The notes beneath the pieces were generated by a model. That model was not told the DNA's origin and made no database searches. It was given only the letters and a program-made list of their open reading frames with translations. The translations under genes and the position numbers were made by a program. Source: Paractinoplanes lichenicola (lineage in GTDB: Bacteria > Actinomycetota > Actinomycetes > Mycobacteriales > Micromonosporaceae). From it: 64,000 nt of DNA. The stretch covers positions 124,001 to 188,000 of the forward strand of contig NZ_JAENHO010000007.1 in the NCBI RefSeq assembly GCF_016785085.1, written 5' to 3'. Below, in pieces: positions 34,743-42,481 of this stretch. Positions within the stretch are counted from its first letter, which is position 1, and the number at the start of each line of letters is the position of its first letter.

Positions 34743-35589
34743 AGGTCACGGTGCCCCGGGGCATGAGAACCGGGTCAAGCCGTACGGATTCGGCAGTGTG
34801 CCGCCCCGAGTCGAGCTGGTCGAGGAGCAGGCGCAGCGCCTCACGCCCGACCTCGGCGAACTCCTGACGGACGGTGGTGAGGCCGGGGTATGTGTACCCG
34901 GCCTCGGGCACGTCGTCGAAGCCGACCACGCTCACGTCCTCGGGGATGCGGCGGCCACGCTCGGTCATCGCGCGCATGACACCGAGCGCGATGTCGTCGT
35001 TGGCGGCGAACACGGCCGTGCACGACGGATTCTCGGCCAGCAGGCGGCCGCAGCGATAGCCGGACGCGGCCGACCAGTCGGCGCGTACCGTCGGCGGGGC
35101 GGGCACCCCGGCCTCGGCCAGGGCCGCCCGCCAGCCGGCCTCGCGGGCGCGGCTGCCGTGCCACTGCTCGGGACCGGCGACGTGCCAGACCGTACGGTGG
35201 CCGTTGGCGAGCAGGTGACGCGTGGCCAGCAGACCGCCCGCGTGCTGGTCGACCGAGACGTTGGGGGCGGGGCAGCCGGGCGGGCCGTCCACCGTCACCA
35301 CGGGCAGGCCCGCCGGCACGGCCTCGAGCATGTCGGCGGCCGCGTCGACCGGCGCGATCACGATCAGGCCGGCGATGCCCTGCCCGGTCAGCCGGCGCAC
35401 AGCCGCCCTCGTGTCTTTGCCCACGACGTGGCCGATCGTGACCGGCAGATCCTCGTCGAGGCTGGCGTCGCCGATGGCCTGCACCATGCTGGCCGGACCG
35501 TAGAGAGTGGTGTTCTGCGCGATCACGCCGATGACGGGGGAACGGTGGTCGCGGCCGCGGGAACTGGGCGGCGCAGGACGTGTCTGCAT
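34711..35589 (-). CDS. LacI-like effector domain protein lacking the DNA-binding domain
   Basis: 292 residues. The whole effector domain is intact, from VIGVIAQNTTLYGPASM to VVGFDDVPEAGYTYPGLTTVRQEF, and resembles the two complete LacI repressors nearby. The N-terminus before it is only about 19 polar residues; the roughly 50-residue helix-turn-helix and hinge helix are absent, and no remnant is seen in other frames upstream. It keeps its own AAAGGACG ribosome site, promoter and LacI-type operator. It may be a sugar-binding modulator, a dominant-negative partner, or the product of a deletion. Confidence 0.75.
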   Translation of the reverse strand: MQTRPAPPSSRGRDHRSPVIGVIAQNTTLYGPASMVQAIGDASLDEDLPVTIGHVVGKDTRAAVRRLTGQGIAGLIVIAPVDAAADMLEAVPAGLPVVTVDGPPGCPAPNVSVDQHAGGLLATRHLLANGHRTVWHVAGPEQWHGSRAREAGWRAALAEAGVPAPPTVRADWSAASGYRCGRLLAENPSCTAVFAANDDIALGVMRAMTERGRRIPEDVSVVGFDDVPEAGYTYPGLTTVRQEFAEVGREALRLLLDQLDSGRHTAESVRLDPVLMPRGTVTFRTTPPRDRC

Positions 35590-35626
35590 GCTGTTCGTCC
35601 TTTGCGGAGAGGTCCCACGAGTCATT

Positions 35627-35640
35627 GGTGAACGCAAACA
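35627..35640. promoter_or_regulatory. LacI-type operator upstream of truncated lacI gene
   Basis: GGTGAACGCAAACA differs from the cluster operator at two positions. It touches the -10 of the gene's likely promoter. Confidence 0.5.
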
Positions 35641-35666
35641 TGCTTGGTGCGGTCGGGCCCGGTCAA
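35637..35666 (-). promoter_or_regulatory. Promoter of truncated lacI gene
   Basis: Read on the minus strand: TTGACC (35661-35666), 18-base spacer, CATGTT (35637-35642). The -10 is partly covered by the operator. Confidence 0.4.
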
Positions 35667-35789
35667 GCCTCCGTTACGTCCTTGTTACATCCATGTACGG
35701 GGATCGGTCCAGTTCGCAAATTTCGGTCCGGGCCCTTGCCAATCCGGCTTCACAGCGGGCCGGTCGTCCGGTGCTCGGTGCGTGACGGT

Positions 35790-35966
35790 CAGGCGGGACT
35801 GCATGGTGACGCCGATGCCGGTGCCGCCGACGAACTGGGCCACGTTGTAGTTCTCCGTCTCGAACTGCACGCGCGGCGCGAACCCGGCGGCCTCGTCGAG
35901 CTGCCGCCGCGCCACGTGCCCGGCCACGATCACGACCCACGGCTCGTCGGCCAGGTCGGCCAGCCG
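35790..35966 (-). pseudogene. LysR regulator remnant
   Basis: The minus strand reads a piece of a LysR effector domain (RLADLADEPWVV..., FAPRVQFETENY, FVGGTGIGVTMQSRL) and then loses similarity. The helix-turn-helix and first effector lobe are missing. It abuts a LysE remnant read the other way, so the two are the ends of a former divergent lysR-lysE pair. Confidence 0.65.
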
Positions 35967-35972
35967 CGGCCG

Positions 35973-36399
35973 CGGGGCTCTCGGCGGTGCTGCTGGCCAA
36001 CCCGGGCGCCTATCTGACACTTCGGCTCGGGGTGCGGCGGTCCTGGTGGTGCTCGGGGTGCAGTCGCTGCTGCGCCGCCCGGCCGCCGAATCGCCGGTGC
36101 GGAAGGGGCGCGGGTTCGCGGTCGGGGTGCTGACGAGCCTCGGCAACCCCGAAGCCGGAGTGGTGGCCGTGTCGCTTGTGCCGCAATTCGTCACCGCCGA
36201 CGGCCCGGTGCTGCTGTCGGCAATCGGACTGGGCCTCGTCTGGGCCGGAGTATCCGGAGCGTGGTTTTCGATCTAGGTGTGGCTGGTCGACCGCGGGCGG
36301 GCGCGGGTGGCCCGGCCTGGGGCGCAGCGGCTCGTCCGGGTGGTCTCGGGCGTGACGATGATCGGGCTCGGGGTGGCCGTGGCGGTCGCCGGCTGACCC
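35973..36399 (+). pseudogene. LysE family exporter remnant
   Basis: The plus strand reads LLANPGAYLTLRLG, then, after a one-base frame change near 36030, GAAVLVVLGVQSLLRRP and LTSLGNPEAGVVAVSLVPQF, then a stop (TAG at 36274) exactly where VWLVDRGRARV continues in the same frame to the natural end. The N-terminal third is lost. Truncation, frameshift and stop together show a dead amino-acid exporter gene. Confidence 0.75.
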
Positions 36400-36784
36400 G
36401 CCCGCGATGCCCGACTTTGGGTGGTCATAGGGCGTTCTTCGCGTTCGCCGTTATCGGCGGTCACGGCGACAGAAGGTACGTTCATCGGCTCGATGGGCAA
36501 TCGTTTCCGCATGGACAATTGGTCCTACGCACGGAGGCCTAAGCATCGTGACCTGCGCATGCACATCCCAGCGGCCCTGACAATACTCCGAGCGAGCGAC
36601 GGGAACACGACTCTGTCCGGTACGGAATACATCGCAACTGCTCACGTACTGCCGGTGGAAGACTGCGTTGCGACGCATTCGTCCACGTGAGAGCTACCGG
36701 GAAACCACGCGCCCTGATCGTCAGCGCCCTCCCGCAAGCGGCCCCCTGACCCAGGCCGGAGCGGCGCACAAGGAACAGAGAGTG

Positions 36785-37267
36785 ATGATGACCGATCTAC
36801 CAACAGTCGTGTCGATTGCCGCACTGCTCGCCGTCGCGATCGCCCTCGTGGTGCAGTGGCAGCAGGCACGCACCGCTCAGGCCGTCGACGTCCGCGAGCG
36901 CCACTTCGAGCTGATCAAGCTGATGCTCGACCATCCGGAGCTCGACTACAACGCCACCGACCGGCCCCCGTCCGACGAGCGCAAGACCGCCATCGGGATG
37001 AGCCTGTGGATGGCCCACTGGAACACGCTCTGGCACATCGGCAAGCTCGACGAGAAGGCCCTGCGGTTCAACCTCGAGGACCTCTTCGCCAGCGCCGAAG
37101 CCCGTTCGTGGTGGCGCCGGGTCGGCAGCGCGTGGTCGTCGAAGGGCACCCGGAAGGAACGCCGCTTCCTCGCGATCGTCGGCCAGGAATGCGAGACCGC
37201 CGCCCGGGCCAACTCCTCGGTGCAGCTGCGCGAGCCGGTCAAGAGCGGTTCGGGAGTGCGCGACTAA
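36785..37267 (+). CDS. DUF6082-like protein with one membrane helix
   Basis: About 160 residues: an N-terminal membrane helix (about 6-23), then a soluble domain with RERHFELIKLMLDHPEL, MSLWMAHWNTLWHIGKL and FASAEARSWWRRVGSAW. This pattern is found in DUF6082 proteins of actinobacteria, whose function is unknown. ATG at 36785 (or the next ATG) follows AAGGAA. The 385 bases before it, 36400-36784, are less GC-rich and hold no supported gene. Confidence 0.7.
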   Translation: MMTDLPTVVSIAALLAVAIALVVQWQQARTAQAVDVRERHFELIKLMLDHPELDYNATDRPPSDERKTAIGMSLWMAHWNTLWHIGKLDEKALRFNLEDLFASAEARSWWRRVGSAWSSKGTRKERRFLAIVGQECETAARANSSVQLREPVKSGSGVRD

Positions 37268-37323
37268 AGCTCAGGCAGGCCCCCGGCGCGCCGATCAGAC
37301 AGGCCCCGGCCGGAGGTGCCGTC

Positions 37324-37941
37324 ATGAGCCTGACCCGATACGCGCTGCGGACCGCCGGCTTCGGCGCGCTCTACCTGCTGGCCACGGCGGCCGGCCTGGC
37401 CACGGCGTCGACCGGCGCGGGCGTACGCGTGGTGTGGCCCGCCGCCGTTGCCGGCGCGCTGTGGCTGGTCGCGCAGGGTCGCTACGGCCGGCGCAACCTC
37501 GACGTCATCGCGCTCTCCGTGCTGGCGGTGCTGGCCCCCGGCCACGGCGGCGGCCTGCTGAACGATTTCGTGCAGGCGGTGCCCCAGGTCGTGCCGGCGC
37601 TGGTGTTCGCGTGGCTGTTCGATCGCTGGCTGCCGGGATACTGGCTCGGGCACGGTGACCGATTCCGCCGCCACGGGCCGGCCCTCGGGCGGCTGGCCGG
37701 GGCCGCGGGGGTGGCTGCTGGGGCGGGTGCGGTGCTCTACAAGGTCGTCGACACCGGGCTCGGGTTCGGCGAGGCCGGATATGTGCTGGTGCGCGACTTC
37801 TCGGCCGTGGTGCTGGCCGTGCTGATCGCCCGCGGGGTGCGGCGGGCGTGGGGCCGTCGTCGCGGAGATGAGGGGCGTGGGCCTGGGGACGGGCCTCGTC
37901 GGCCGGACTCCCGCCGGGGCGGGTTGACCGTGGTCAAGTGA
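37324..37941 (+). CDS. Membrane protein resembling an isolated MASE1-type domain
   Basis: 205 residues with five or six membrane helices. The N-terminal block TGAGVRVVWPAAVAGALWLVAQG looks like the WPP/A motif of MASE1 sensor domains normally fused to GGDEF or kinase domains. Here no output domain follows, only an Arg/Gly-rich tail. ATG follows GGAGGTG. It comes 56 bases after the DUF6082 gene and may share its transcript. Role unknown. Confidence 0.65.
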   Translation: MSLTRYALRTAGFGALYLLATAAGLATASTGAGVRVVWPAAVAGALWLVAQGRYGRRNLDVIALSVLAVLAPGHGGGLLNDFVQAVPQVVPALVFAWLFDRWLPGYWLGHGDRFRRHGPALGRLAGAAGVAAGAGAVLYKVVDTGLGFGEAGYVLVRDFSAVVLAVLIARGVRRAWGRRRGDEGRGPGDGPRRPDSRRGGLTVVK

Positions 37942-38267
37942 CCCGGTGCGCGGGCTGCCGGTCTTGGCTCGATAGGCGTTCGCGCTGCTGGCTGGGGCGG
38001 GCGGGTCGTTCAGTGAACCCGAGCGGATCGTCGCGGGTCGGTGCTGACCGCCGACCGGTCGTTCCCGGTCGGCAGCCTCGTGCTCGCTGTCTTGGCCGTG
38101 CAGATGTCGTGCTCTGACGGTCAGCTAGGTCTCGATTGCGAGTGGGCCGCGTGAAGGCCGACGCCCGTCTGCATACCCCCGTGGGGTGGTAGTACCCAAA
38201 CGCAGGCCCACCCTCCCGGGGGCCTCCCCGTCGACATTTTATCGGGATTGGGGGAGTGGGGCGGGGG

Positions 38268-38307
38268 TTGTCCACAGGGGCGGAATGATCTTCCTGGGTT
38301 GTCCACA
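38268..38307 (+). other. Two exact actinobacterial DnaA boxes
   Basis: TTGTCCACA occurs at 38268-38276 and 38299-38307, same orientation, 31 bases apart (three helical turns), in the 368-base gap 37942-38309 that otherwise shows no gene but GC-rich inverted repeats around 38175-38220. TTGTCCACA is the preferred DnaA box in streptomycetes. Confidence 0.4.
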
Positions 38308-38309
38308 GG

Positions 38310-39062
38310 CTAGTGGTTGGCGGCGAAGACGGACCAGTTCTCCGCTAGGTTGAAGCCCATCTCGAGATAGAGCGGCATCCCCGACGGCGACGAGTGCAGG
38401 AAGGCGGTGCGCGCCCCGGCCATGTGGGCCTCGCGCAGCACGGCGGCGGTGGCGAGGCGGCCGTAGCCCTTGCGGCGGAACGGGGGTGGCACGGCGATGT
38501 TGAAGACGCCGACCGTGTCGCCGGCGATCATTCCGAACGCGGTGGCCACCGGGACGCCGTCGACCTCGACGAGGTAGGCGCGGGCGGCGGGCAGGGCGAA
38601 GACGGCCGGGTCGGCGAAGATCGCGAAGAGCGGGTCGGGGGCCTCGAAACCGGCGGCCATCGTGCGCTGGTAGGCGAGGCTGTCGGCGGCGGTGATGCGG
38701 CGGGCCTCGGGGATCTCGGCGTCGTCGGCCGGGGTGAGCGGGCGCAGCAGCAGGGGCAGGGATTGGCGCTTGGCGAGTCCGTGATCGTCGGCGACGGCCA
38801 CGATCTCGGCGTCGACGGCGTCACCCCGTACGGTGATCGTCCAGGGGACCTCGTGCAGGCGGGCGGAGTCGGAGCACTCGGAGATCTCGGCCGCGGACGG
38901 CGTACGGGTGATGGCGGCGATGCCGTTGAGGGTGGGGAAGGGTGCGCCCGTCACGAATTCGGCGGTGCCCGCGGCGGTCTCGCTGAAGTAGCCGGTGCGC
39001 TGGGTGCCGGCCAGCTCCCGGATGGCGTTCAGCCAGGCGCGTGCGGCGTTGTCGGGGTTCAC
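38310..39062 (-). CDS. GNAT family N-acetyltransferase
   Basis: About 250 residues. The acetyl-CoA binding part is C-terminal: FNIAVPPPFRRKGYGRLATAAVL, then GARTAFLHSSPSGMPLYLEMGF (about 190-245). The N-terminal half is a degenerate GNAT-like fold. GTG at 39062 is preferred; a TTG at 39086 is an alternative, and neither has a clear ribosome site. It is divergent from a small NTF2-like gene. Substrate unknown. Confidence 0.82.
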   Translation of the reverse strand: MNPDNAARAWLNAIRELAGTQRTGYFSETAAGTAEFVTGAPFPTLNGIAAITRTPSAAEISECSDSARLHEVPWTITVRGDAVDAEIVAVADDHGLAKRQSLPLLLRPLTPADDAEIPEARRITAADSLAYQRTMAAGFEAPDPLFAIFADPAVFALPAARAYLVEVDGVPVATAFGMIAGDTVGVFNIAVPPPFRRKGYGRLATAAVLREAHMAGARTAFLHSSPSGMPLYLEMGFNLAENWSVFAANH

Positions 39063-39102
39063 GTGATCAAGATAGAGGGCAACCAAGGGGAGGAGAACCG
39101 CG

Positions 39103-39423
39103 ATGGATCAGCTTGACGAACCGACTCGGCGGCTGCTCGACGCCGCTAACGCCAACGACATCGACGCTTTTCTGGCCGGCTTCACGGCCGACGGGGTGGT
39201 CGACGACTGGGGACGCGAGTTCCGGGGCGCCGACGAGATCCGGGGGTGGAGCGACGGCGAGTTCATCGGCAAGCAGGTGAGCTTGGCGGTGGAGGACGTG
39301 CGGCGCAGCGGGAACGAGACGACGGTCACCGCGGCGGTGGGTGGCAACGGGTTCAACGGGCCGAGCCACTTCACGTTCACGGTCGACGGCGATCTGGTGT
39401 CACGCATGACGATCCGGGAGTGA
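39103..39423 (+). CDS. SnoaL/NTF2-like small protein
   Basis: 106 residues of the SnoaL-like alpha+beta barrel type: RRLLDAANANDIDAFLAGFTADGVVDDWGREFRG is cut by the usual opening helices and the GADEIRGW loop. Members are isomerases, hydrolases or binding proteins. ATG follows GGGGAGGAG. A perfect hairpin terminates it 34 bases downstream. Function not determined. Confidence 0.75.
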   Translation: MDQLDEPTRRLLDAANANDIDAFLAGFTADGVVDDWGREFRGADEIRGWSDGEFIGKQVSLAVEDVRRSGNETTVTAAVGGNGFNGPSHFTFTVDGDLVSRMTIRE

Positions 39424-39456
39424 CGGACTGACCGGAGCGGCCGGGGCGGGAAGCCA

Positions 39457-39495
39457 CCGTGGGCCGCCTCTACGGGGGATCGAGGCGGCCCACGG
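39457..39495. terminator. Strong hairpin between NTF2-like and FetB-like genes
   Basis: CCGTGGGCCGCCTC (39457-39470) pairs perfectly with GAGGCGGCCCACGG (39482-39495) across 11 bases. It serves the upstream + gene and possibly the convergent - gene. Confidence 0.75.
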
Positions 39496-39558
39496 GGTCA
39501 GGGGGAAAGTTGTTGTCGCACATCGTGAACCTCTTTCCGGGTTTTCGCCACCCCGTCC

Positions 39559-40320
39559 TCAGGAAGAGGCAGCTGAGGTGGCGCGGCGCAGGGTGCCGGC
39601 GGCGACCAGTTCGACCGTGACGGCGACGGCTATCGCCTCGACGGCGAGCAGGGCGATCAGCACCAGGAGTTGCGTGGCCCCGGCCTGCAGCGCCGAGCCA
39701 CCACCCAGCAGTACGCCGATGAAGGCCCCGGGCAGGCTCACCAACCCGACCGTACGGGTCTGGTCGAGGGCCGGCACCAGGGCCGTGGCGGCGGTGGGGC
39801 GGCACACCTCGAGCGCGGCCTCGCGGGGCAGGAAGCCGAGGGCCAGCGCCGCCTCGTATTCGCCGCGGCGGTCGCGTAGTTCGTCGAGCGCTCGGCGGCC
39901 CGACAGTGACGTGGCCGTCATCGCGCCGCCGATCAGGATGCCGGCCAGGGGCAGCACGGCGACTGTGGCCAAAGGTGTCGTGCCGGCCGCGACCACGGCT
40001 GCGCCCAGAGGCACCGCGCCGGCGGCGATCGGCAGGGCCGCCGGCCAGCCCAGGCGCAGCGTCGTGATGCGGCGGGCCGACGTGAACGCGGCTACCGCGA
40101 GCATGACCGCGATGAAGGCGGCCGTCGTCCACCACGAGCGCAGCACGGCGGTGATGATCAGCGACACCGCGGCCAGCTGGACGACCGCGCGCAGCGAGGC
40201 TGTCACCAGGTCGCGGCGCAGGCCGAGCCCGCCTGCCCAGGCCACGGCGACGGCCACCACCACGAGCCCGGCCAAGACCACCGCGAGGATCGGGCCGACC
40301 GACACCGCACCGTCGTTCAT
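39559..40320 (-). CDS. FetB-like ABC permease (UPF0014)
   Basis: 253 residues with about seven membrane helices and the family blocks LRAVVQLAAVSLII, TSARRI, GALIGGAMTATSL-like stretch ILIGGAMTATSLSGRRALDELR and SLPGAFIGVLLGG. FetB (YbbM) pairs with the ATPase FetA for iron efflux. No fetA is adjacent; instead the gene is coupled (ATGA) to an NTF2-like gene. Either the ATPase is elsewhere or the function has changed. Confidence 0.82.
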   Translation of the reverse strand: MNDGAVSVGPILAVVLAGLVVVAVAVAWAGGLGLRRDLVTASLRAVVQLAAVSLIITAVLRSWWTTAAFIAVMLAVAAFTSARRITTLRLGWPAALPIAAGAVPLGAAVVAAGTTPLATVAVLPLAGILIGGAMTATSLSGRRALDELRDRRGEYEAALALGFLPREAALEVCRPTAATALVPALDQTRTVGLVSLPGAFIGVLLGGGSALQAGATQLLVLIALLAVEAIAVAVTVELVAAGTLRRATSAASS

Positions 40321-40712
40321 GGCTGAGGATGAGAGCGGGGGAACCGGCCCTCGCGGACGTGGGAGTAGTCGCGGGCCTGCGTCACGAGACCGGACGTGTC
40401 GAAGCGGAGCAGGGTGACGCCCGAGATCGTCAGCGGTTCGCCCTTGGGGTAGGTGATCGCCCAATACTCCACGGCGGCCGTGTCGCCGTCGACCAGCGGC
40501 TCGGCGAACCAGACCTCGGCCGGCCGGGTCTCCTCGTCGAAGCACTCGGTCAGATAGGACCGCAGGCCGTCGCGGCCGCGATAGGGGCGGAACATCGAGG
40601 CGTAATGGTCGCCGTCCGGCGCCTGGCGGGCGGCTATGCCCTCCACGTCCTGCGCGGGCCACCCGGCCGTCCACGCGTCCACCCACCGTTGTGCTGCCTC
40701 GCGTACGTCCAT
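40317..40712 (-). CDS. NTF2-like/SnoaL-like protein coupled to FetB-like gene
   Basis: About 131 residues: MDVREAAQRWVDAWTAGWPAQDVEGIAA, then Y-rich strands (DHYASMFRPYRGRDGLRSYL) and a closing helix, typical of nuclear transport factor 2 folds. ATG at 40712. Its stop overlaps the permease start, so expression is linked. Binding or isomerase activity cannot be assigned. Confidence 0.75.
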   Translation of the reverse strand: MDVREAAQRWVDAWTAGWPAQDVEGIAARQAPDGDHYASMFRPYRGRDGLRSYLTECFDEETRPAEVWFAEPLVDGDTAAVEYWAITYPKGEPLTISGVTLLRFDTSGLVTQARDYSHVREGRFPRSHPQP

Positions 40713-40745
40713 GGCCGATGTTCTAACAGCCGGGTACGACACTTT

Positions 40746-41726
40746 CTACGGCAGCAGCCGGGCCACCAGATCGGCGACCGGACCCGGGCGGGCCGAGCGG
40801 AAACCGGTGCCGGCCCACAGGTTCAGGCCGTCGGCGTCGCCGGTGCGGGCGGCGGCGGCCCGCAGCGGGGCCGTCAGGTGATGCACGGCCGGATAGCCGA
40901 TGGGGGCGGCCTCGGTGTAGAGGTCGGTGAAGCGGTTGCGCAGCGCCCGCGCCGGGTGACCGGTGAAGGCCCGGGTCACGACGGTTTCGGTGGCGCGGCC
41001 GGAGAGCATGAACTCGCGCTGGGCCGGGCGGGTGCCGGCCTCGTCGGCCAACAGGAAAGCGGTGCCGCACTGGACCGCCGTCGCGCCCGCCGCCAGAAGC
41101 CGGTCGACGTCGGCCCGGTCGGCCACGCCACCGGCGGCGATCAGCGGCACGTCCGTGCGCACGGCGTGCAGCAGCGAAAGAGTGGAGACGTCGCCACGGT
41201 GCTCGGCGGGTGTGGTGGTGGCGGAGTGACCGCCGGCCGGGCCGCCCTGGACGATCAGCGTGTCAGGCTCGACAGCGAGGGCACGGGCCGCCTCGGCCGG
41301 TGACGTGACGGTGATCAGCACCCGGGAGCCGGCGGATTGCAGGGCGGCCACCGCGGCCCGGTCGGGCACGCCGAAGGTGAAGCTGACGAACGGGACCCGA
41401 TGGGCGACGGCCAGCTCCACCTTGGCCGCGAAGTGATCGTCGTCGGCGAGCCGGAGCGGCGGCAGGTCGACCCCGTAACGGTCGGCCTCGGCCTGCAGCA
41501 GCGTGCGATAGGCGGTCAGGGCGTCGACGGAGGGCGGCGGCGGGCCGGGGACGAAGATGTTGAGCCCGTACGACCCCTTGACGGCGCGAAGCTCGTCCTC
41601 CACCCGCTGAGGTGTCTTGTAACCGGCGGCCAGGAACCCGGTGGCGCCGGCCGCGGTGGCCGCGTTGACGAGGGCCGGAGTGGATGGGCCGCCGGCCATG
41701 GGTGCGACAACGACGGGGCGGATCAT
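40746..41726 (-). CDS. Nitronate monooxygenase family flavoprotein
   Basis: 326 residues, TIM-barrel FMN enzyme related to 2-nitropropane dioxygenase. Visible blocks: VVVAPMAGGPSTPALVNAA (N-term FMN site), FLAAGYKTP, VQGGPAGGHS with the catalytic-region His (about 166), LIAAGGVADRADVDRLLAAGATAVQCGTAF (phosphate site). It oxidises nitronates such as propionate 3-nitronate in characterised relatives. It is 34 bases upstream of the NTF2-like gene on the same strand. Confidence 0.88.
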   Translation of the reverse strand: MIRPVVVAPMAGGPSTPALVNAATAAGATGFLAAGYKTPQRVEDELRAVKGSYGLNIFVPGPPPPSVDALTAYRTLLQAEADRYGVDLPPLRLADDDHFAAKVELAVAHRVPFVSFTFGVPDRAAVAALQSAGSRVLITVTSPAEAARALAVEPDTLIVQGGPAGGHSATTTPAEHRGDVSTLSLLHAVRTDVPLIAAGGVADRADVDRLLAAGATAVQCGTAFLLADEAGTRPAQREFMLSGRATETVVTRAFTGHPARALRNRFTDLYTEAAPIGYPAVHHLTAPLRAAAARTGDADGLNLWAGTGFRSARPGPVADLVARLLP

Positions 41727-41771
41727 GCTTTGAGCCTAGCCATCGGGAACATCCCGGTCGCGCGCTGCGGC

Positions 41772-41794
41772 CGCGGCCCATCGCCTGGGCCGCG
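41772..41794 (-). terminator. Terminator hairpin after TetR gene
   Basis: CGCGGCCCA (41772-41780) pairs with TGGGCCGCG (41786-41794) over a 5-base loop, directly past the tetR stop. Confidence 0.55.
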
Positions 41795-41796
41795 CG

Positions 41797-42432
41797 TCAC
41801 CCTCGGTTCTGGGTCTTTGCGGTTGGGGGAGTTGCTGATTCGTACGGGTGCTGTGGGGTTTTCTGCAGGATGCCGGCGATCAGGTCGGTGATCGGGCCGA
41901 GCAGGTCCTCCTGGCCGGCCGAGGCGAGGGGCTCGAGTGCGGTGTTGGCGCGGATCAGGGCGATGCCGAGTGAGGCGGCGATGGTCACTTGGGCGCGGAG
42001 CAGCAGTTGATCGTCGCCTTCTTGCCAGCCGGCCAGGGTGGCCAGGCGTTCGGCGAAGGTGCGCAGCATGCCGACGCGGATCTCGTCGGCGCGGGCGTCG
42101 CCGGAGGAGCGCAGCAGGAGCACGAGGTGGCGCGGGAAGTTGTCGGAGCCGATGCCGGTGAGCTGCCCGACGATGCGTTCGGCGACCTCGTCGAGGCGGG
42201 CCCCGCCGGCGGTGCGGTGCATGTCCTCGACGGCGCTGGTCAGGCAGGCCTCGAACAGTCCCTCTTTCGAGCTGAAGTAGCGGCTGATCAGGGCCACGTT
42301 GACCCCGGCGTCGTCGGCGATCTCGCGTACGGTCGTGGCCGCGTAGCCGACGCTCGCGAAACGGTTGCGGGCGGCGTCGAGCAGCAGCTGACGCGTGCGG
42401 GTCGCGTCCCGGCGCTTCACGGGAGTGGTCAC
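41797..42432 (-). CDS. TetR family transcriptional regulator
   Basis: About 211 residues. N-terminal helix-turn-helix: LLLDAARNRFASVGYAATTVREIADDAGVNVALISRYFSSKE (in blocks, about 16-57), followed by a helical ligand domain. GTG at 42432. It is divergent from a TrpB2 gene 49 bases away. No obvious palindrome was found in the short gap. Targets unknown. Confidence 0.87.
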   Translation of the reverse strand: MTTPVKRRDATRTRQLLLDAARNRFASVGYAATTVREIADDAGVNVALISRYFSSKEGLFEACLTSAVEDMHRTAGGARLDEVAERIVGQLTGIGSDNFPRHLVLLLRSSGDARADEIRVGMLRTFAERLATLAGWQEGDDQLLLRAQVTIAASLGIALIRANTALEPLASAGQEDLLGPITDLIAGILQKTPQHPYESATPPTAKTQNRG

Positions 42433-42481
42433 CCGCCCAGCGTAACGACCCCGCGGGCGGAAAATGGGCGATGATCGGGCG

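Noticed and set aside
36421..36690. 89-residue frame before the DUF6082 gene
   Set aside because: No ribosome site, no recognisable pattern, unsuitable codon bias; overlaps other short frames.
38175..38307. Plasmid or chromosomal replication origin
   Set aside because: Only two DnaA boxes, no dnaA/dnaN or rep gene, and no AT-rich unwinding region.
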